From assembly GCA_034620365.1 (NCBI GenBank), contig JAQGEQ010000140.1:1-64000 (forward strand): a stretch of DNA of 64,000 nt, given 5' to 3'. The translations under genes were made by a program, and so were the position numbers. Position 1 is the first letter of the stretch. Each line of letters begins with the position of its first letter. This DNA is from Pegea sp. RAD2-039 (lineage: Eukaryota; Chordata; Thaliacea; Salpida; Salpidae). Below the pieces are notes generated by a model that did not search any database, was not told where the DNA came from, and saw nothing but the letters and a program-made list of their open reading frames with translations. Positions 44,492-60,790 of the stretch are shown here, one piece after another.

Positions 44492-46787
44492 TATCTGCTT
44501 TTTATTGGATGTATATATTTCAATCACTTCATCATAGTTCCCTTCGATAACGTTTCCTCATTTTTTAGCTTTTATTTAATTTTTGTACTTTTTATTATCA
44601 AAATAGAAAAAATAAATCAATTTTGTTGTGGGTTTTATACTGGCATTGAATCATATTTGCAATAAAAGTTGTTTTCTTTCACTTGTCATTCATCAAATCG
44701 AAGAAAGAAAATTTAGATTTAAATATTCAGTTTACAAATTAACTAAACTAAAAGAACTTTAATATTTTCATTTCTACAAAAATTTTGTGGTTAAGTTCGT
44801 TATATTTTCAAAATAAAATAGATAAATAAATTTCAAGCACTTTTAAATGTTTACTAAGTTAAGAAAATTAAAATATTGAATATTTTAAAGACTATTTACT
44901 CAATAGTCAAAATTCAGCTATTAATAGAAAATGTTTCTTTCATCATTTTAAACCACAGAAAAAAAAACATAAGTTTTACTGAAATATTTTATTATTTTTA
45001 AATTTTTGCGAAACTTAAGAACAACGAAACGTAGTCAAGTTTTTTTTATTCGATTTTCAAAAAGAGTTTTTCATAATAACGTTTTAATTAAAACTTTATA
45101 AGTTCTACTTATTATTGTGAAGCAAAACTAGAAGAAAAATGTTTAGAAAAAAATAGATTAAAATATGTTTAAACAGCTAACTAAATTTTATTAAGTCAAA
45201 TTTATTTTATAGAAAAACACTTATTATTAACCACATTTTGTTACATTTTTTATCGGAAAAAGTGTAAACCACAACAAACATAGACACTTTGTATAGTTCT
45301 GTGGCTCAAGCACAAAACCTCCAACCACAAAAACATATATAATTTACATATACACCCAAAATAAGTTTTTTGGAGTTTTTAAATTGAAAACTTTTTGTAA
45401 CTTTTGTGTAGAAATGTAGAACTCAAAGCAGCGTGAAAATGGATTATTACAAAAATGGATTTATAGAAGATAATATTTTTATTCTGTATGAAATATGAAC
45501 TGAAAAATTTATTAAATGTTTAATAATTAATGTTAAAGAATAAAAACTTTATTTTTTATATCTGTTGATTGTCATTGAATTTAAAATGTACTTATTGGTA
45601 GAAACCAAACAAGTTTTAATTGAACTTGTACAAAATTTACGGCTTAATAAAAAACTATTTTTAGGTTTGATCGAACTAAAAACAAGTTTAAAAACATTTG
45701 TACAGCATTTAATTAATGTAATTAATTTTACGGTTTATTTTAATGTTTTAAATAATACTTTCAAAAAACAACTTCTGTATTTAAAAAAGTTATAATAAAT
45801 TAATTTAAAAATCAAGGTTAAAGTTCAAATCCATTTTTTCTTTTTTCACATCTGTGTTTACTTTAAATGATCTGTCAGCTTCCGGTTCAAAGGTGAACTT
45901 CATTAAAAGATGACACACAATAAGACTTTGAAAGTTTTAACATTTTGATGATTTAAATGTATAGATTTTGATTCATTTATTTTCTATTTTGTATGAATCA
46001 TTTTTTCAATTTGAATCATTGAAAGTTTATCATCAACTTTTATTTAATCTCACAGATGAATTTATTTAGTTGAGATTCAATAAATCACTTTTTATAATAT
46101 TTAATTAAACTATTCAAACACGAGACAACAAACTTTTTCTCAATTTAATCTTTATCGTTTGAAAACATAAAAAAAATGATTTATAAATGTTTATAATAAA
46201 AATACAAGTTGACTTTTTTCCTGAAAGATTTTCATAACAATCAAAACATTTAAACATTCATTTAAATAATATAAAAATCATAAAATTAAATAAGTAAGTT
46301 GACTAAAACTCTTTGCAAAAGAAGCTAAAATATTCTTAATCAATCTTCTTGCTTCTGATTGGTTTATTTTAATTAATTATTAGACATGAAGCTTGATTAG
46401 TCGGTTAATAAGTTATTACAAAACTGCCGAAGCGTTTAAATAACTAACTAAACTTCAGTTCATATCAAACTAACTTTTAGGTAATGTTGTTTAATTGTAA
46501 GGATACTTAGGCAATCACTATTAGTCATTATTATTGTTGTTATTTGTGCAAACTGCAAAATCTACGTTTCATTTGAACCCGGAAGAAAATGGGTTGCTTG
46601 AATCAGAAGGCTGATGTATCATGAAATGAAAGTAATAGTAATAGGAAATGACATCAAAAGTACTTCATAATCTGTTTAAACAGCTTTCGAGTCAGGGAAA
46701 GTGTTGATAAAGTTCGTTGTAGTTCAAATTAGTTTAGAAATTGCTGAGTTACTTTTATTGAAATTATCTGAAGGTAACTTTTGAGGG
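44492..46787. other. Intergenic, no gene seen
   Basis: AT-rich spacer upstream of the metallopeptidase. The 76-codon frame at 45565-45795 begins outside any recognisable context and has background composition. Confidence 0.5.
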
Positions 46788-49700
46788 ATGATTGACATTT
46801 TAAGAATTTTTATTTGTATTTTTTGTCTAACTTTTGTGAAATCTCAGCAAGATGAGTTTTGTTCCAATGAAGCTCCTGGTAGAGGTAAGTTGCTCACAAC
46901 TGCAGAAAAATTTAATAAAGCTGATGTATATGTGATGTTAAAACTATCAAATGAAACCTAAATTAATAAATGGAACCCCACAAAAGTTTAGTTGAAATAT
47001 TTGTACACAGAAGCAAGTTGGATTTGTGATAAATCTTGGTTAACTGATGTTGTTCCTCCTCTTCAAAATGACTTGATAGCCAGAAAAAGCTTATTTGATG
47101 GCAACCAATCAACTGACGCGATCTTATTTCCAACAGATGAGGGAGTCAGGTGAGAATACTCGTTTCAAATGAAGTTTAAAAACCCCTTTTTCGAATCCTA
47201 TCATCTTTTAGGTCTTTCATCTTTATGATCCCAGATTTTTATGTGATACAAAACATTAAAATTCGGTTTGGAGATGATTCTGTGTTAGCTTCACCAAATT
47301 CAATCTTTTCAATTTTCAAATGGAATGACTCAACATTTGATGCTTATAATGGATCTAATGAGTTTTATTGGGAGCAAATTGAGGTCTTTCTTTGTACTCA
47401 GCTATAAATTTACTTTTTAAATCAGTAAATTTGTGGTTGACACCTTTTTCTATCCAGGATTATCAGCCCCCTGTCGACAATTCATCTATAGATATAACCA
47501 GCTTCTCATATCTTTCAAAATATTGGAAAATAGTTTTACCAAATTCATCACCACTATTAATTAAGGATATCGCTTTCCGTGTTGTCACCGGTAAAAACTC
47601 ATCAAGTACTTTTATATTTAATAAAAATATTTCTTTTTTAATCAGGAATCTATGCTAAGGTGCCAGATGAACTCGCAGCTTCTGAAAGTTTGGTTTTTAT
47701 GGATGAAACTGCTTTTGACGATTCTACTTTGCTAAATGCTGAACAAAATGCAGCTCCAATCACAAATACTTGCAATCAGGTGAGTCAGTAAAACGACGAT
47801 TTGCCTCAAAATAATTTCATGTGTTACACTTTGAGGTTCAAAGTCCAGTACCTGCTTCAGTAGTGAGAAAATATCGGTTGGATACAAGTTTTTACAGCAA
47901 GTATACAAGCGCATATGGAGTACCAATACTAGCTAACTACGTTGTTGATGATAGGTTAGTTGTGATGACTGCTATAAATGATTTAAAAGTTGTTTTCAGA
48001 GCATTGAAAAGAGCTTGCTACACCGCCCGCTTCATGTTAGCGGATAATCCAGGAATCCGGAACCATATGTATGCAAATAAGGGAAGAGTTACTATCATCG
48101 GACGTAGGCAGCAAGTTCCTTGGGTATTATCGTGGATACAAACAACAGTTTATATGATAAAGTTAAATAGGTCCCAGAGTATCGTCATCTTCGAGGTTGG
48201 ACTCATAGAGCAGCAGGAGGAACTTATGAGATTCCTGTGACAGTTGGAGCAGAAGAGAACGTGTTATGTGAAAGCGGAGACCCATTTGGTCCTCAGCAAG
48301 ACATACTGATGCATGAATTTGCTCATGGAGTTCAACTAATCGCTGCTCGAACCGCAATTCCTGATTTCACTTCTCGACTCCAAAGAGCTTTTTTATATGC
48401 AAGGAGTCGAGGTCTGTGGAGCAACACATACGCAAATACGAATAATATTGAATATTTTGCTGAAGGTAACACTTCAATATAAGTGACTTTAGATAAGTAT
48501 AGATTTTTTATAAACAGCGACTCAAGCGTTTTTTGGGCAGCAAAGATTAGGACCACCAGGAGGCGATGGAATTCAAAACAACATCAATACTCGAGAGAAA
48601 TTGAAAAATCATGATTATGGCGTTTACAAATTAGTTGAAGAGATTTACCCATGTGCTGCAACAAACTACATCCACAGGTTGAAGTTTCATTTTGTTGAGT
48701 AATTTTCTTACAAATAAAACGTCAAACTGTTTACCTCTTTTTCCTGTTTTGTTTATGTTTTGAAGATGACTAATATAAACATGGTTTGTTGTAGATGTGA
48801 AGACAAAACTCAAACTAAAGGAGTTAATCAACCATTTGCTATGGATTGTACAGTCGGCGGAGGTGGTGGTGGTGGAACCGGTGGTTGTCGAGATAAACAA
48901 ACTAATTGTAATTACTGGAAACAAGAAGGACATTGCAACGGAAAATGGGAGACATATATGGCTGAGAATTGCCCAAAAAGCTGTGATAAATGCTCAACTA
49001 CTGTTACAACAACTCAAACAACAACAACAACAACAACTGAGGCTACAGGTTGCATTGATCTTGAAGAAAATTGTGTTTATTGGTTAGGACAAGGCGAGTG
49101 TACAAGTGAAAAGTGGGAAGGTTGGATGGCTGTAAATTGCCCCAAATCTTGTGGGAAGTGTGGAACAACTACAACAACAGAAGCTACGACAACAACTGAA
49201 CTTTTAACACCACCACCATTAACAACAACAACAAAAGCAACAACTTGTGAAGATCAGAACGAAAATTGTGTTTATTGGTTAGGACAAGGCGAGTGTACAA
49301 GTGAAAAGTGGGAAGGTTGGATGGCTGTAAATTGTCCCAAATCTTGTGGAAAGTGTGGAACAACTACAACAACAGAAGCTACAACAACAACTGAGCTTTT
49401 AACTCCACCACCATTGACAACAACAGAAGCTACAACAACAACTGAACTTTTAACACCACCACCATTGACAACAACAAGAGCTACAACAACAACTGAACTT
49501 TTAACTCCACCACCATTGACAACAACAAGAGCTACAACAACAACTGAACTTTTAACACCACCAACATTAACAACAACAACAAAAGCAACAACTTGTGAAG
49601 ATCAGAACGAATATTGTGAATATTGGTCAGAAGTAGGTTACTGTTCAAACGATGATTGGAGTAAATGGATGTCTGAAAACTGCCCAAGAAGTTGCAATGA

Positions 49701-50375
49701 ATGCCAAACAGCAACAACAACAGCAACAGCAACAACAACCGAAAAACGTAAGTTTATAGATGCAATAAGTAGCTATGACTACTGGCTTGAACTAAATCTC
49801 TGTTTATGTGACTGGTAGGCTGTTCGAGAACTGCACTAAAATGTGATGTAATTACCACAAACAGCTCATCAGTATTTTCAACAAACTTAACTACAAACTA
49901 AGCTTCTAACAATAACACCATTAACAACACCAGAAACAACAACAGCAGAAAACTGCAGAGATAAAATAGAACACTGTCAGTTCTGGTCAAGACAAAATTA
50001 CTGTTCCAACTCTGAACTAAGTGAATGGATGAATGAAAACTGCCCCAGAAGTTGCGAGAGATGTGGTCCAATGTCCACCACTGTGACTAGTCCATCGCCG
50101 GTCACAAGTACTACAGAAACCAAACGTAAATTCTGAGTGTAAATGAGTGCGAAGTCCTGTTTTATAGTTTAGCAGATATATAGATTCAAAAGAAATTCGA
50201 ATATCTTAGTGATTAAGATTTCTAAGTTACCAAAATTTTATTTTTAAATTCTAAATTCTGGATTTTATTTGCAGAATGTTTTGATCAAAACGATTCTTGC
50301 AAATTTTGGAAGATATATTGTTCAGATAATGATTATGTAATGAAAAATTGCAAGAAAACATGTGATACTTGCTGA
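46788..50375 (+). CDS. Secreted HExxH metallopeptidase with six ShKT domains
   Basis: Signal peptide MIDILRIFICIFCLTFVKSQ at 46788. The N-terminal half is split over several exons (46788-48160) and contains SFIFMIPDFYVIQNIK and VVFRALKRACYTARFMLADN. A metallopeptidase core follows: VTVGAEENVLCESGDPFGPQ, ILMHEFAHGVQL with the zinc site HEFAH at 48312-48326, then NNIEYFAEATQAFFG, whose Glu could be the third ligand as in gluzincins. After a Cys-containing linker and a Gly stretch come six ShKT domains, each with six cysteines, at 48886-48993, 49051-49161, 49246-49356, 49594-49704, 49954-50064 and 50277-50372; the last is shortened. Thr/Pro-rich linkers separate them. Stop TGA is at 50373-50375. 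ShKT domains are found in sea anemone channel toxins but also widely as matrix or protease modules; here a secreted astacin-like-architecture enzyme is more likely than a venom toxin. Substrate unknown. Confidence 0.82.
49180..49590 (+). repeat. 51-bp Thr/Pro-rich linker repeat
   Basis: Units encoding EATTTTELLTPPPLTTT (17 aa, 51 bp) occur once after the second ShKT domain and then in four consecutive copies at about 49375-49578. Later copies begin RA instead of EA. ACA codons dominate, giving long (ACA)n runs prone to slippage. Mucin-like O-glycosylation is a plausible fate (inference). Confidence 0.92.
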
Positions 50376-51073
50376 AGATACAACAAATCATACTCAACAA
50401 CAATTACTTGTACATATTTTTCGATATCACGTGTATGCTCGTTATTAAACAGATTTTGAAGAAAAATTAAATTTTTAAATTGTTCTTTTATTAAAAAAAA
50501 TATTTTATAAATTACTTTTAATGCAGTTTGTATATTACGAATGATGCAACTTCACATTTTAACCCTTGATCAGCACTTTTCCAGTAACTTACAAAATGTT
50601 CATATTTATAAGATTTAATTTGTTAACAATCTTTTTTTAAATTAGAAAATATTTATTTTTAAAGTCTACAATAGTTAATTTATTAATAAAAACATTTAAT
50701 AGTGTAATTAATGTTGCTGAAAACCGATAGTAGTAAAAACTTTTCATATTAAAATATGGTTTACCTTTTTACTATTAGTTTGCAAACTATAAACTTATTT
50801 AGTAATTCTATACATCTTTTTAAAACTATATAATGAAACTCAAACTTTAATAAATTTACTTTTGAGATAGTTTAAATTTAACTACCTTCACAAACAGAGT
50901 AAATATTAAACTTGACAAGTTTATCGTGCTTGCTGAAATGCACAAAAACTTTTCTTTATATAAAATACAAAAATTCATTTTAAGTTGATTCATTCAAAAG
51001 TTTTATTTTATTCGATCAATTCAACAAAATCAATTATCATAATTGTATCTTTTTATAAAGAGTTCTAAAAACT
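50376..51073. other. Convergent intergenic region, no gene seen
   Basis: Shared 3' flank of the metallopeptidase (+) and Ig gene (-). No features beyond AT-rich sequence and AATAAA-type hexamers. Confidence 0.5.
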
Positions 51074-52426
51074 TTAGTTTGATACAACTAAGGTAGTAGA
51101 TGAAGAATCAGATGCCTGTTCACCAATTCCATAAAACTCAGCACTGTTTATTTGACACCAATATCTACCAGAGTCACCAACTTCAAGGTTATCGATCTTT
51201 AACGAGTCGCCTACAAAATAAATAAATAGATGATAAATAGAGAAATTGAAAGAAAAAAGTTTAAAGAAATTTTCAAATCAAAGTATGTTGATATTTCAAA
51301 AACTTTTTATGTCATTCAAACTAAAACCAAATAAAAATTTTATTTTATCTTTAATTAGTTAAAATTTGTTTACTTTTCAATCATACTAAATTTGAGATGT
51401 TTTATTTATTTAGAACTTTTGAAAGACTTCCTTAAATAATAAATGTCAAAGTTAAATAAACTTTTTTTTGATACAAGTCAACAGTTTTACTTCTAATTTT
51501 TTAAACGTTGAGATAATATTTGTCGATATCTATCTTAAAATGATTTTGTAAATGTTCGAAGTACCTTGAAGAGAGGACTTTCCAATCCACTTTCCATATG
51601 CTTGAAACTGAATTGGTGTTGTACGAGAGCCAGACTTCCTAGTAAATATCATATCATAAGAACCTTGATTGTCTGGTCCTTTATACCAAGTCACATCGTC
51701 ACAATGACTTCCTTCACATCTAAATATCTTCATTTGAAACTTATTTGTCATTTAAACTGGTAACTTACGTGCAAGATAAAGTCACTGAGCTTCCTACTGA
51801 TGCTTCATTGATGCTCTTGTCGACTATAACTGTATGAAGTTTCGGTAATCCGTTACCACTATCAAAAATCCTTAAAACTGTTGATGCTGAGTCAAAGCCA
51901 AACTCATTTGTGCTTTCATCATTTTCTAAGTCAACTTCACACCAGTAGTTTCTGTCATCTCCAGCGTTAGTCTGTTGAAGCATTTTATTAAAGATTTTTT
52001 TCTGTTAGAATGAAATGAGATAATCACAGATAAAATATGGAGAACTGCCATCATATCAGAGTACACAAAAGAAAGGCGTGTCTCATCTTCTTCATCAGCA
52101 CCTTGTTGAGAGGCGCATTCACCTCGTTCTTTTGTGAATCCTGAACATTTAATCAACTCAATCGAGTCTTCAGGTCCACTCCCAGCTTTCCATGTAATCG
52201 TGACCGGGAAGTCTGCTCCGCTGTCCAACCAATAATAACATTGAAGTGAAACCGGTTGACTCAAAAAAGTTGTCAGAGTTTGACTCTAAAAAAAAAATAT
52301 AAAAATTTGAAGATAATTCTTTTGTTACTTCTGCACCTGCATCAAGACATTCATCCTTTGAGGAGTTCTGACGACTCCTCCATGGCAGAGATTGAGTACA
52401 GCAAGAATAAGAATAATCTTCAGCAT
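51074..52426 (-). CDS. Secreted protein with two immunoglobulin domains
   Basis: Signal peptide MLKIILILAVLNLCHG begins at 52426. The first Ig domain has QPVSLQCYYWLDSG with the B-strand Cys, VTITWKAG (core Trp), MMAVLHILSTNAGDDRNYWC (D-x-D-x-x-x-W-C form of the Y-x-C motif) and STVLRIF. Removing a 56-nt intron (51972-52027) is needed to create the VLHILSTNAGDD junction. The second domain has SSVTLSC at an exon end, VTWYKGPDNQG, DSLKIDNLEVGDSGRYWCQ and TTLVVSN, with the stop at 51074-51076. Both domains look V-type, and there is no TM segment or GPI signal, so the protein is probably secreted. Paired secreted V-type domains recall tunicate/amphioxus VCBPs, but no chitin-binding domain is present; it may equally be an adhesion or inhibitory protein. 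Confidence 0.82.
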
Positions 52427-53244
52427 GATCTTACTCGTAATAATGTTTAATAATCTCTCTAAACTTTCTTATTTATATCATTTCATTTTTGTTTGTTTTT
52501 TCATTTTTATTGGTTTTGTTTTAATTTATTTATTTCGAAATCTTTGATGTAGTTAATAAAAAAACTTAAATTAAAAAGAACTTTATTCTCTTCTCCTTGA
52601 CTTAATCCTTTTTACGTCATCACTTCGTTCGAAGCTCGACTTTTAGTGCCACATTTCGTGACTTCAGTCTTTTGGAATTAATTTTTAATTACATCTCAAT
52701 GTATTTAACGACTTTGAAAACTCTTTTTAATATTAGTCTGTAATTTTTGCTCTAAAAAATTAATTTTAAAAATTTATAACTCCAAATATTTGTCAAATTG
52801 GTTTCATGAACAAATATTGATTGTCTAGGCGTTGCTTCGAAATTTTAGCAGCCGTAAAAACGCTTTTTAGTATATTAAAGATGCTTAGTATCTTTATAAA
52901 GTTGAAGAAGGTGGTTTCTAATAAAATAAATAAAATCAAATTTTAAACACATTTCCACCACTAACCGCTAGGTGTCACTCTTACCTTCATTATGATGAAG
53001 TCATCGATGTCTTTCTGACGTCATAACTATTTTCGCAACTAGCCAATGCACTTCACTATATCACATCTGTTAATGACGTCATCACGTACAGATTTGTACA
53101 TTGAGGTTTCTGGTTCATAAAATTCATAGATTGATAAAAATTATTAGATTTTTGAAAATCTTTCATCTGTAAATTGATGTAAACCATCGTTTAGTGTAAA
53201 AGGTCGAATTACAACCACAATTTGAAAGTTAGTAAGTAAAGTAC
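52427..53244. other. Intergenic, no gene seen
   Basis: Upstream region of the Ig gene. Two TGACGTCA octamers (near 53028 and 53075) lie in a slightly more GC-rich patch at 52960-53100. No exon seen. Confidence 0.45.
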
Positions 53245-53440
53245 TCAACGATTGAAGGAAGCATCTGAAGATGTAATGTGTGTCGTCTGAGTTGATATAA
53301 CTTGAGGAAAGAACTAATAGAAAAGAAATCATCAAATTTAAGGTCAATTAAATTGTGGATAATTTAAAAAATAAGAATTAAGTCGTATTTAACTCTCATA
53401 AATGTGGCCTGAACAGATTCGATTTTCATAATCTGATTTT
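53245..53440 (-). mobile_element. Internally deleted LINE fragment, minus orientation
   Basis: The minus strand reads AATCGAATCTGTTCAGGCCA, then jumps to GTTAAATACGACTTAATTCT and on through TTAATTGACCTTAAATTTG to CAAGTTATATCAACTCAG. This aligns with the LINE at 37265-37520 (KIESVQAT..., IKYDLILIFKIIHNLID, FSISPSLKLYQLRRHKLHL) with roughly 90 bases missing internally. The apparent secreted ORF at 53144-53347 is simply this fragment read in another frame. Confidence 0.8.
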
Positions 53441-54267
53441 CAATCAGCATAAAACTGAATTTATAACATTATTTAATTTTGAAATATTTTATAAAGAAAA
53501 ATATTTGCAAATATAAATATTAAATCCAAGTAAAGAAAAAGAATTCTCTGCAATTTTGATTAGAGAGTAAAATATAACTTACAATTGTAAAAAGACTCAA
53601 AATCTTCCATTTATTTAATTTTTGGAAGAAAAGTTGTTTTTATTTAAGAAATAGTTTGAAAATTTTGTATCTGATATATTTATCTCATAAATATCATATT
53701 CACAAAAGCAAAAATATCAGATTAATTTTTAAATTAAGATTTTGGTTTTATTCTGATCTTTCAAATATTCTTTTTTGAAAAATCTTAAACTTTTATTGTT
53801 AACGAAATTTAGAAGAGCTTTTAATAAATAATTTTCAGTCACAATGTACAAACCAGTTTCTTATACAAAGTCTTCTCTTGAAAGAAGGTAAAAATTAAAT
53901 AAAACAAATTATCTTTAACTCAAATGTCAACAAAAAACTTTTTGAAGTGTCTATTTCGAAACAAGAAGATTTTAGATTCAAACAATCAGAATAAACTGAT
54001 AACATTTAGGTTTAATCTCGAATTTTTGATGGAAATATATTTAGAATTAAGCTACAAATTAACAATGGTTTTTGGTTACATTTAAAACTGATTAAAATAT
54101 TATTTCGAGTGATATAAGTAAAATAATTGATTTGTTTGGTTATTTTCATCTTTATTAACACGAAAGTAAAACACTAAATTGCTAAAATTTCATAAACTGT
54201 AAATATTTAAATATCTTAAAAAGATGAAAAATATCATCAGCTATTGGAAGAAAAATTTGATGAAATT
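53441..54267. other. Intergenic, no gene seen
   Basis: AT-rich 3' flank of MORN1. No feature recognised. Confidence 0.5.
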
Positions 54268-57821
<3,554 letters not shown>

Positions 57822-59008
57822 TTAAAATATTTGATTGTCAAAATAAGTCTGAATAGCAAATGTATGATTCAAATATCTGATATTAATTAATAACTTAGTA
57901 CATTTAATAACATTTTATCTCATTTTATGTGATTTATAGCAGTTTATATGAAACATAGAAAGTTTTTTGTATCTTAAACCTGAAGAAAGCAAATAAAAAT
58001 CCGAAGAAAATTAGTTTGAAGAAAAAAAGATTTAATAAATACAAATTTTCTTAAAAAAACTTTAGAGTAGTTAAACTTTTCATTAACAAAATAAAAGATT
58101 AATATTCACATTATTATGATAATCATTTTCTAATAACTTTTTTATTTGATATTTAGGAATAAATAAAAACCATCAAAAGTTAGTTTATAAAATCTGCTGA
58201 AAATAAAGTTGATTGTAAAAATATCTAAAAAATAAAATTAATCAATAAAAAACATTTTATAAATTCTTTTACGAAACTTATCATAACAAAATACCGCGAA
58301 GAATTTAAAAAATTCTTCTTATAAAGATGATTAACTTTTAAATAAAACAATTTTAATTACAGAAAAGTCATAGCAACAAGAAAAAATTCCCTAAGACGAA
58401 ACGTTTTATCGACTTTTATTGTAATTTACTGTTAAAATTTAAAAAAGTTTTTTTACAACATTTAAGTGTAAAACAACAAAATAAACTCTTTAATTTAATA
58501 TTCATTGATCAAAATTTGTATCTATACTTGGTAATGCAAGCATTTATGTCACTTTTTGAACTGAGCTTTTTGTTAACACATTACAAACAAATTGTGTATT
58601 TCTTGTAAACAACATTTGTAAGTTAAACTCTTTTTAGTAAACATTTTTATTTAACCCAATTTACTTAACTATTCGTATAAATAGTTTTTTTTGTTTAAAT
58701 TGTGAAATTCAAATAAAAGTTAAACGAAAATAAGTTTTGCGAGATTAACTGACAGATTAAATAGATTAAAACCATCTATACTACATCTCGCATAGATACT
58801 TTACAATGAAACCAAACATTAAACAGTTTTTCCTTTTGAATTTATAAACCTGTTTTTAGAGTATTTTGTTAATCTTTGATGATTATTATATAATTATATA
58901 TATAGTGATCAAGTAATAAATTAAATTCTACTAATACTAAATTACTTGAAATCAAGATAGGTATTTAAAATGTTGATCAAATAATTAAAATAAAAATATT
59001 TTAGCTAC

Positions 59009-59111
59009 CCACCACAATAAATTTGTTTGTTTTCTTTAAGTCTGCTTCTAACGATGAATCTTTAGATGCAAGGTCTAAAAAGAGAAAGATTAGATTAATA
59101 ATAAATACCAT
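59009..59111 (-). other. Doubtful exon or small ORF with hydrophobic start
   Basis: From an ATG at 59111 the minus strand reads MVFIINLIFLFLDLASKDSS and continues 16 more codons to a stop. The same stretch contains a strong acceptor-like tract (CTCTTTTTAG|ACC) with exon end at 59074 and donor-like G|GTAGCT at 59009. It could be an exon, a signal-peptide exon or chance. Confidence 0.15.
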
Positions 59112-60003
59112 TTTATAATTGTGATGATTTATGCCTCATGTTGCATTATTACCTCTAAATACTTCTAAATTATTTCTACAATTCATAAATTAATGACTCA
59201 CATTATCTTGTTGATGATTCAAATATGATTCAAGTCAATTAATCATTGTAAGTAATCATGTAAAACTTGAGAACAATTACCTCTGAGCAAACTTATTAAA
59301 TCTCTTTAAATAATTAGCTAAGCAACGAAAAAAGTTTCATGAAATAGTATTTTGAATATTAAATATAAGTTTATTTGATTATTACAAGACATGAAAATAA
59401 AATAAAAACTTTTATTAAAACGCTGAGGTTAAACTGATGAATGTTCTTGTGTTTGCTAAATAAATTCTTAATTTATAAGTAACTAAGACTGAAAGAAATT
59501 TAAAATTAAATCCAATTAAAATGGTCAATAGCAGAATAACATTTAGTTAGCTAACCACTTTCACATCTGGTTCTACAAATCATAAATTCTAAGGTAGAAT
59601 AATTGTTATATGCACAATACACTTTACAAAAAGTAGAATAAGTTACTATTTAAAAATTAGATGTATAAATAAAGATAGAAAAATATAATTGATTCTTGAT
59701 ATATAATGATGTTTGAGTTAATCAAAACAAAAATATCTAGACAAATGCTTGCTTTCAAAATACATAACTTTAGTAAAAATATTTAGTTTATAAACTTTTT
59801 GTTTGCAATAATCATTTCTTAAACTACAATTGTATCGAATTCTAAAGTTTTCTTTCTAAGTAGGTAGTAAGAATTTATTAGTCAGCTTCTTTATCTTTTA
59901 TAAACATTTTTGAGGTTCGATTTATGGAGAAAAAACTTGCTAAGTGTCTTATATAGTAATTGACCCCCAGAAATATTTCTTACAATTTTGTATAATATTT
60001 AAG

Positions 60004-60063
60004 TTATGCTTAATGTTTTAGTAAGCAATAAGTAATTATGCTTAATGTTTTAGTAAGCAATAA
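60004..60063. repeat. Direct repeat, 28 bp x 2, period 32
   Basis: TTATGCTTAATGTTTTAGTA followed by AGCAATAA occurs at 60004-60031 and again at 60036-60063 without mismatches that I can see. The copies are separated by four bases. Confidence 0.92.
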
Positions 60064-60551
60064 AGTAATCGATAAAGTAAAGCATCTGTTTCATGAATTA
60101 TATTCATTTAAATCTTTTTTAACGGCAATAACCGGGTTGAAATATAAAAAAAAATGATTCAATCAAATGCTTTCAATCACAATTATGTTGAAATATCATA
60201 AATCATTTTAACATAAAATAGTCGCAATTAATAGGAAAATGTTAGATTAAAAAAAGAATCAGTAAAAGATGAATTGAAGTTTTGAGGATGTAAATAACAC
60301 GAATGTTAAAAGCATCTTTTACAAAACAGTATTCTCAGGTATATCTTTATGACATTTAAGACCGACTATCAACATTTTTAAACTAGATACTTTACTGTTT
60401 ATTACTCTATATAATTGATTAAACGTTTTTGTCATAAAACTGTAGGAACATCGGTATTATTAAGCAATCATCAATAACTTGTAGAAAATAAAAGAAGTTA
60501 AAAATGTTTTTACAGAAACTTTTATCATAAATTTCATTTTATTAGTTTTGA

Positions 60552-60790
60552 GGCTATTTATTTATTTATTTATTTTATTCAACGCACGTACATGATATGC
60601 AGCTTTAAAAGCAAACACAAAACTATATGAGTTCAACTTCTGTCAAGTTCTTAAGATCGTTCGCGAGTTGAGGACTTTATACAGATGAGTAAAACTCTAA
60701 TGTGGGACAAATATGCGGTGACAAGTCCAAACAAACTGGTCTTAAGGTATTTGAGAATTTGGTATGAAGCAAATGAACTTATTTTTAACG
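60552..60790 (-). mobile_element. Possible retroelement 3' end, different family
   Basis: A (TTTA)n run at about 60557-60575 is followed by ATTCAACGCACGTACATGAT and a moderately GC-richer stretch (GTTCTTAAGATCGTTCGCG). Read on the minus strand it would be a unique 3' UTR ending in (AATA)n, the layout of a LINE or SINE tail, but it shares no sequence with the LINE at 36850. Confidence 0.3.

Noticed and set aside
45565..45795. 76-codon plus-strand frame
   Set aside because: Composition as background, no domain, no splice or promoter context.
49532..49738. Minus-strand Leu-rich frame
   Set aside because: Reverse complement of the (ACA/GCA)n-rich linker and fourth ShKT exon of the metallopeptidase.
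46788..50375. Calling the ShKT gene a venom toxin
   Set aside because: ShKT domains here are modules behind a metallopeptidase with mucin-like linkers; this architecture is common in non-venom secreted enzymes.
53144..53347. Secreted protein starting MTLNLMISFLLVLSSS
   Set aside because: The DNA aligns with the RT region of the LINE at 37265-37520 in another frame, so the signal peptide is accidental.
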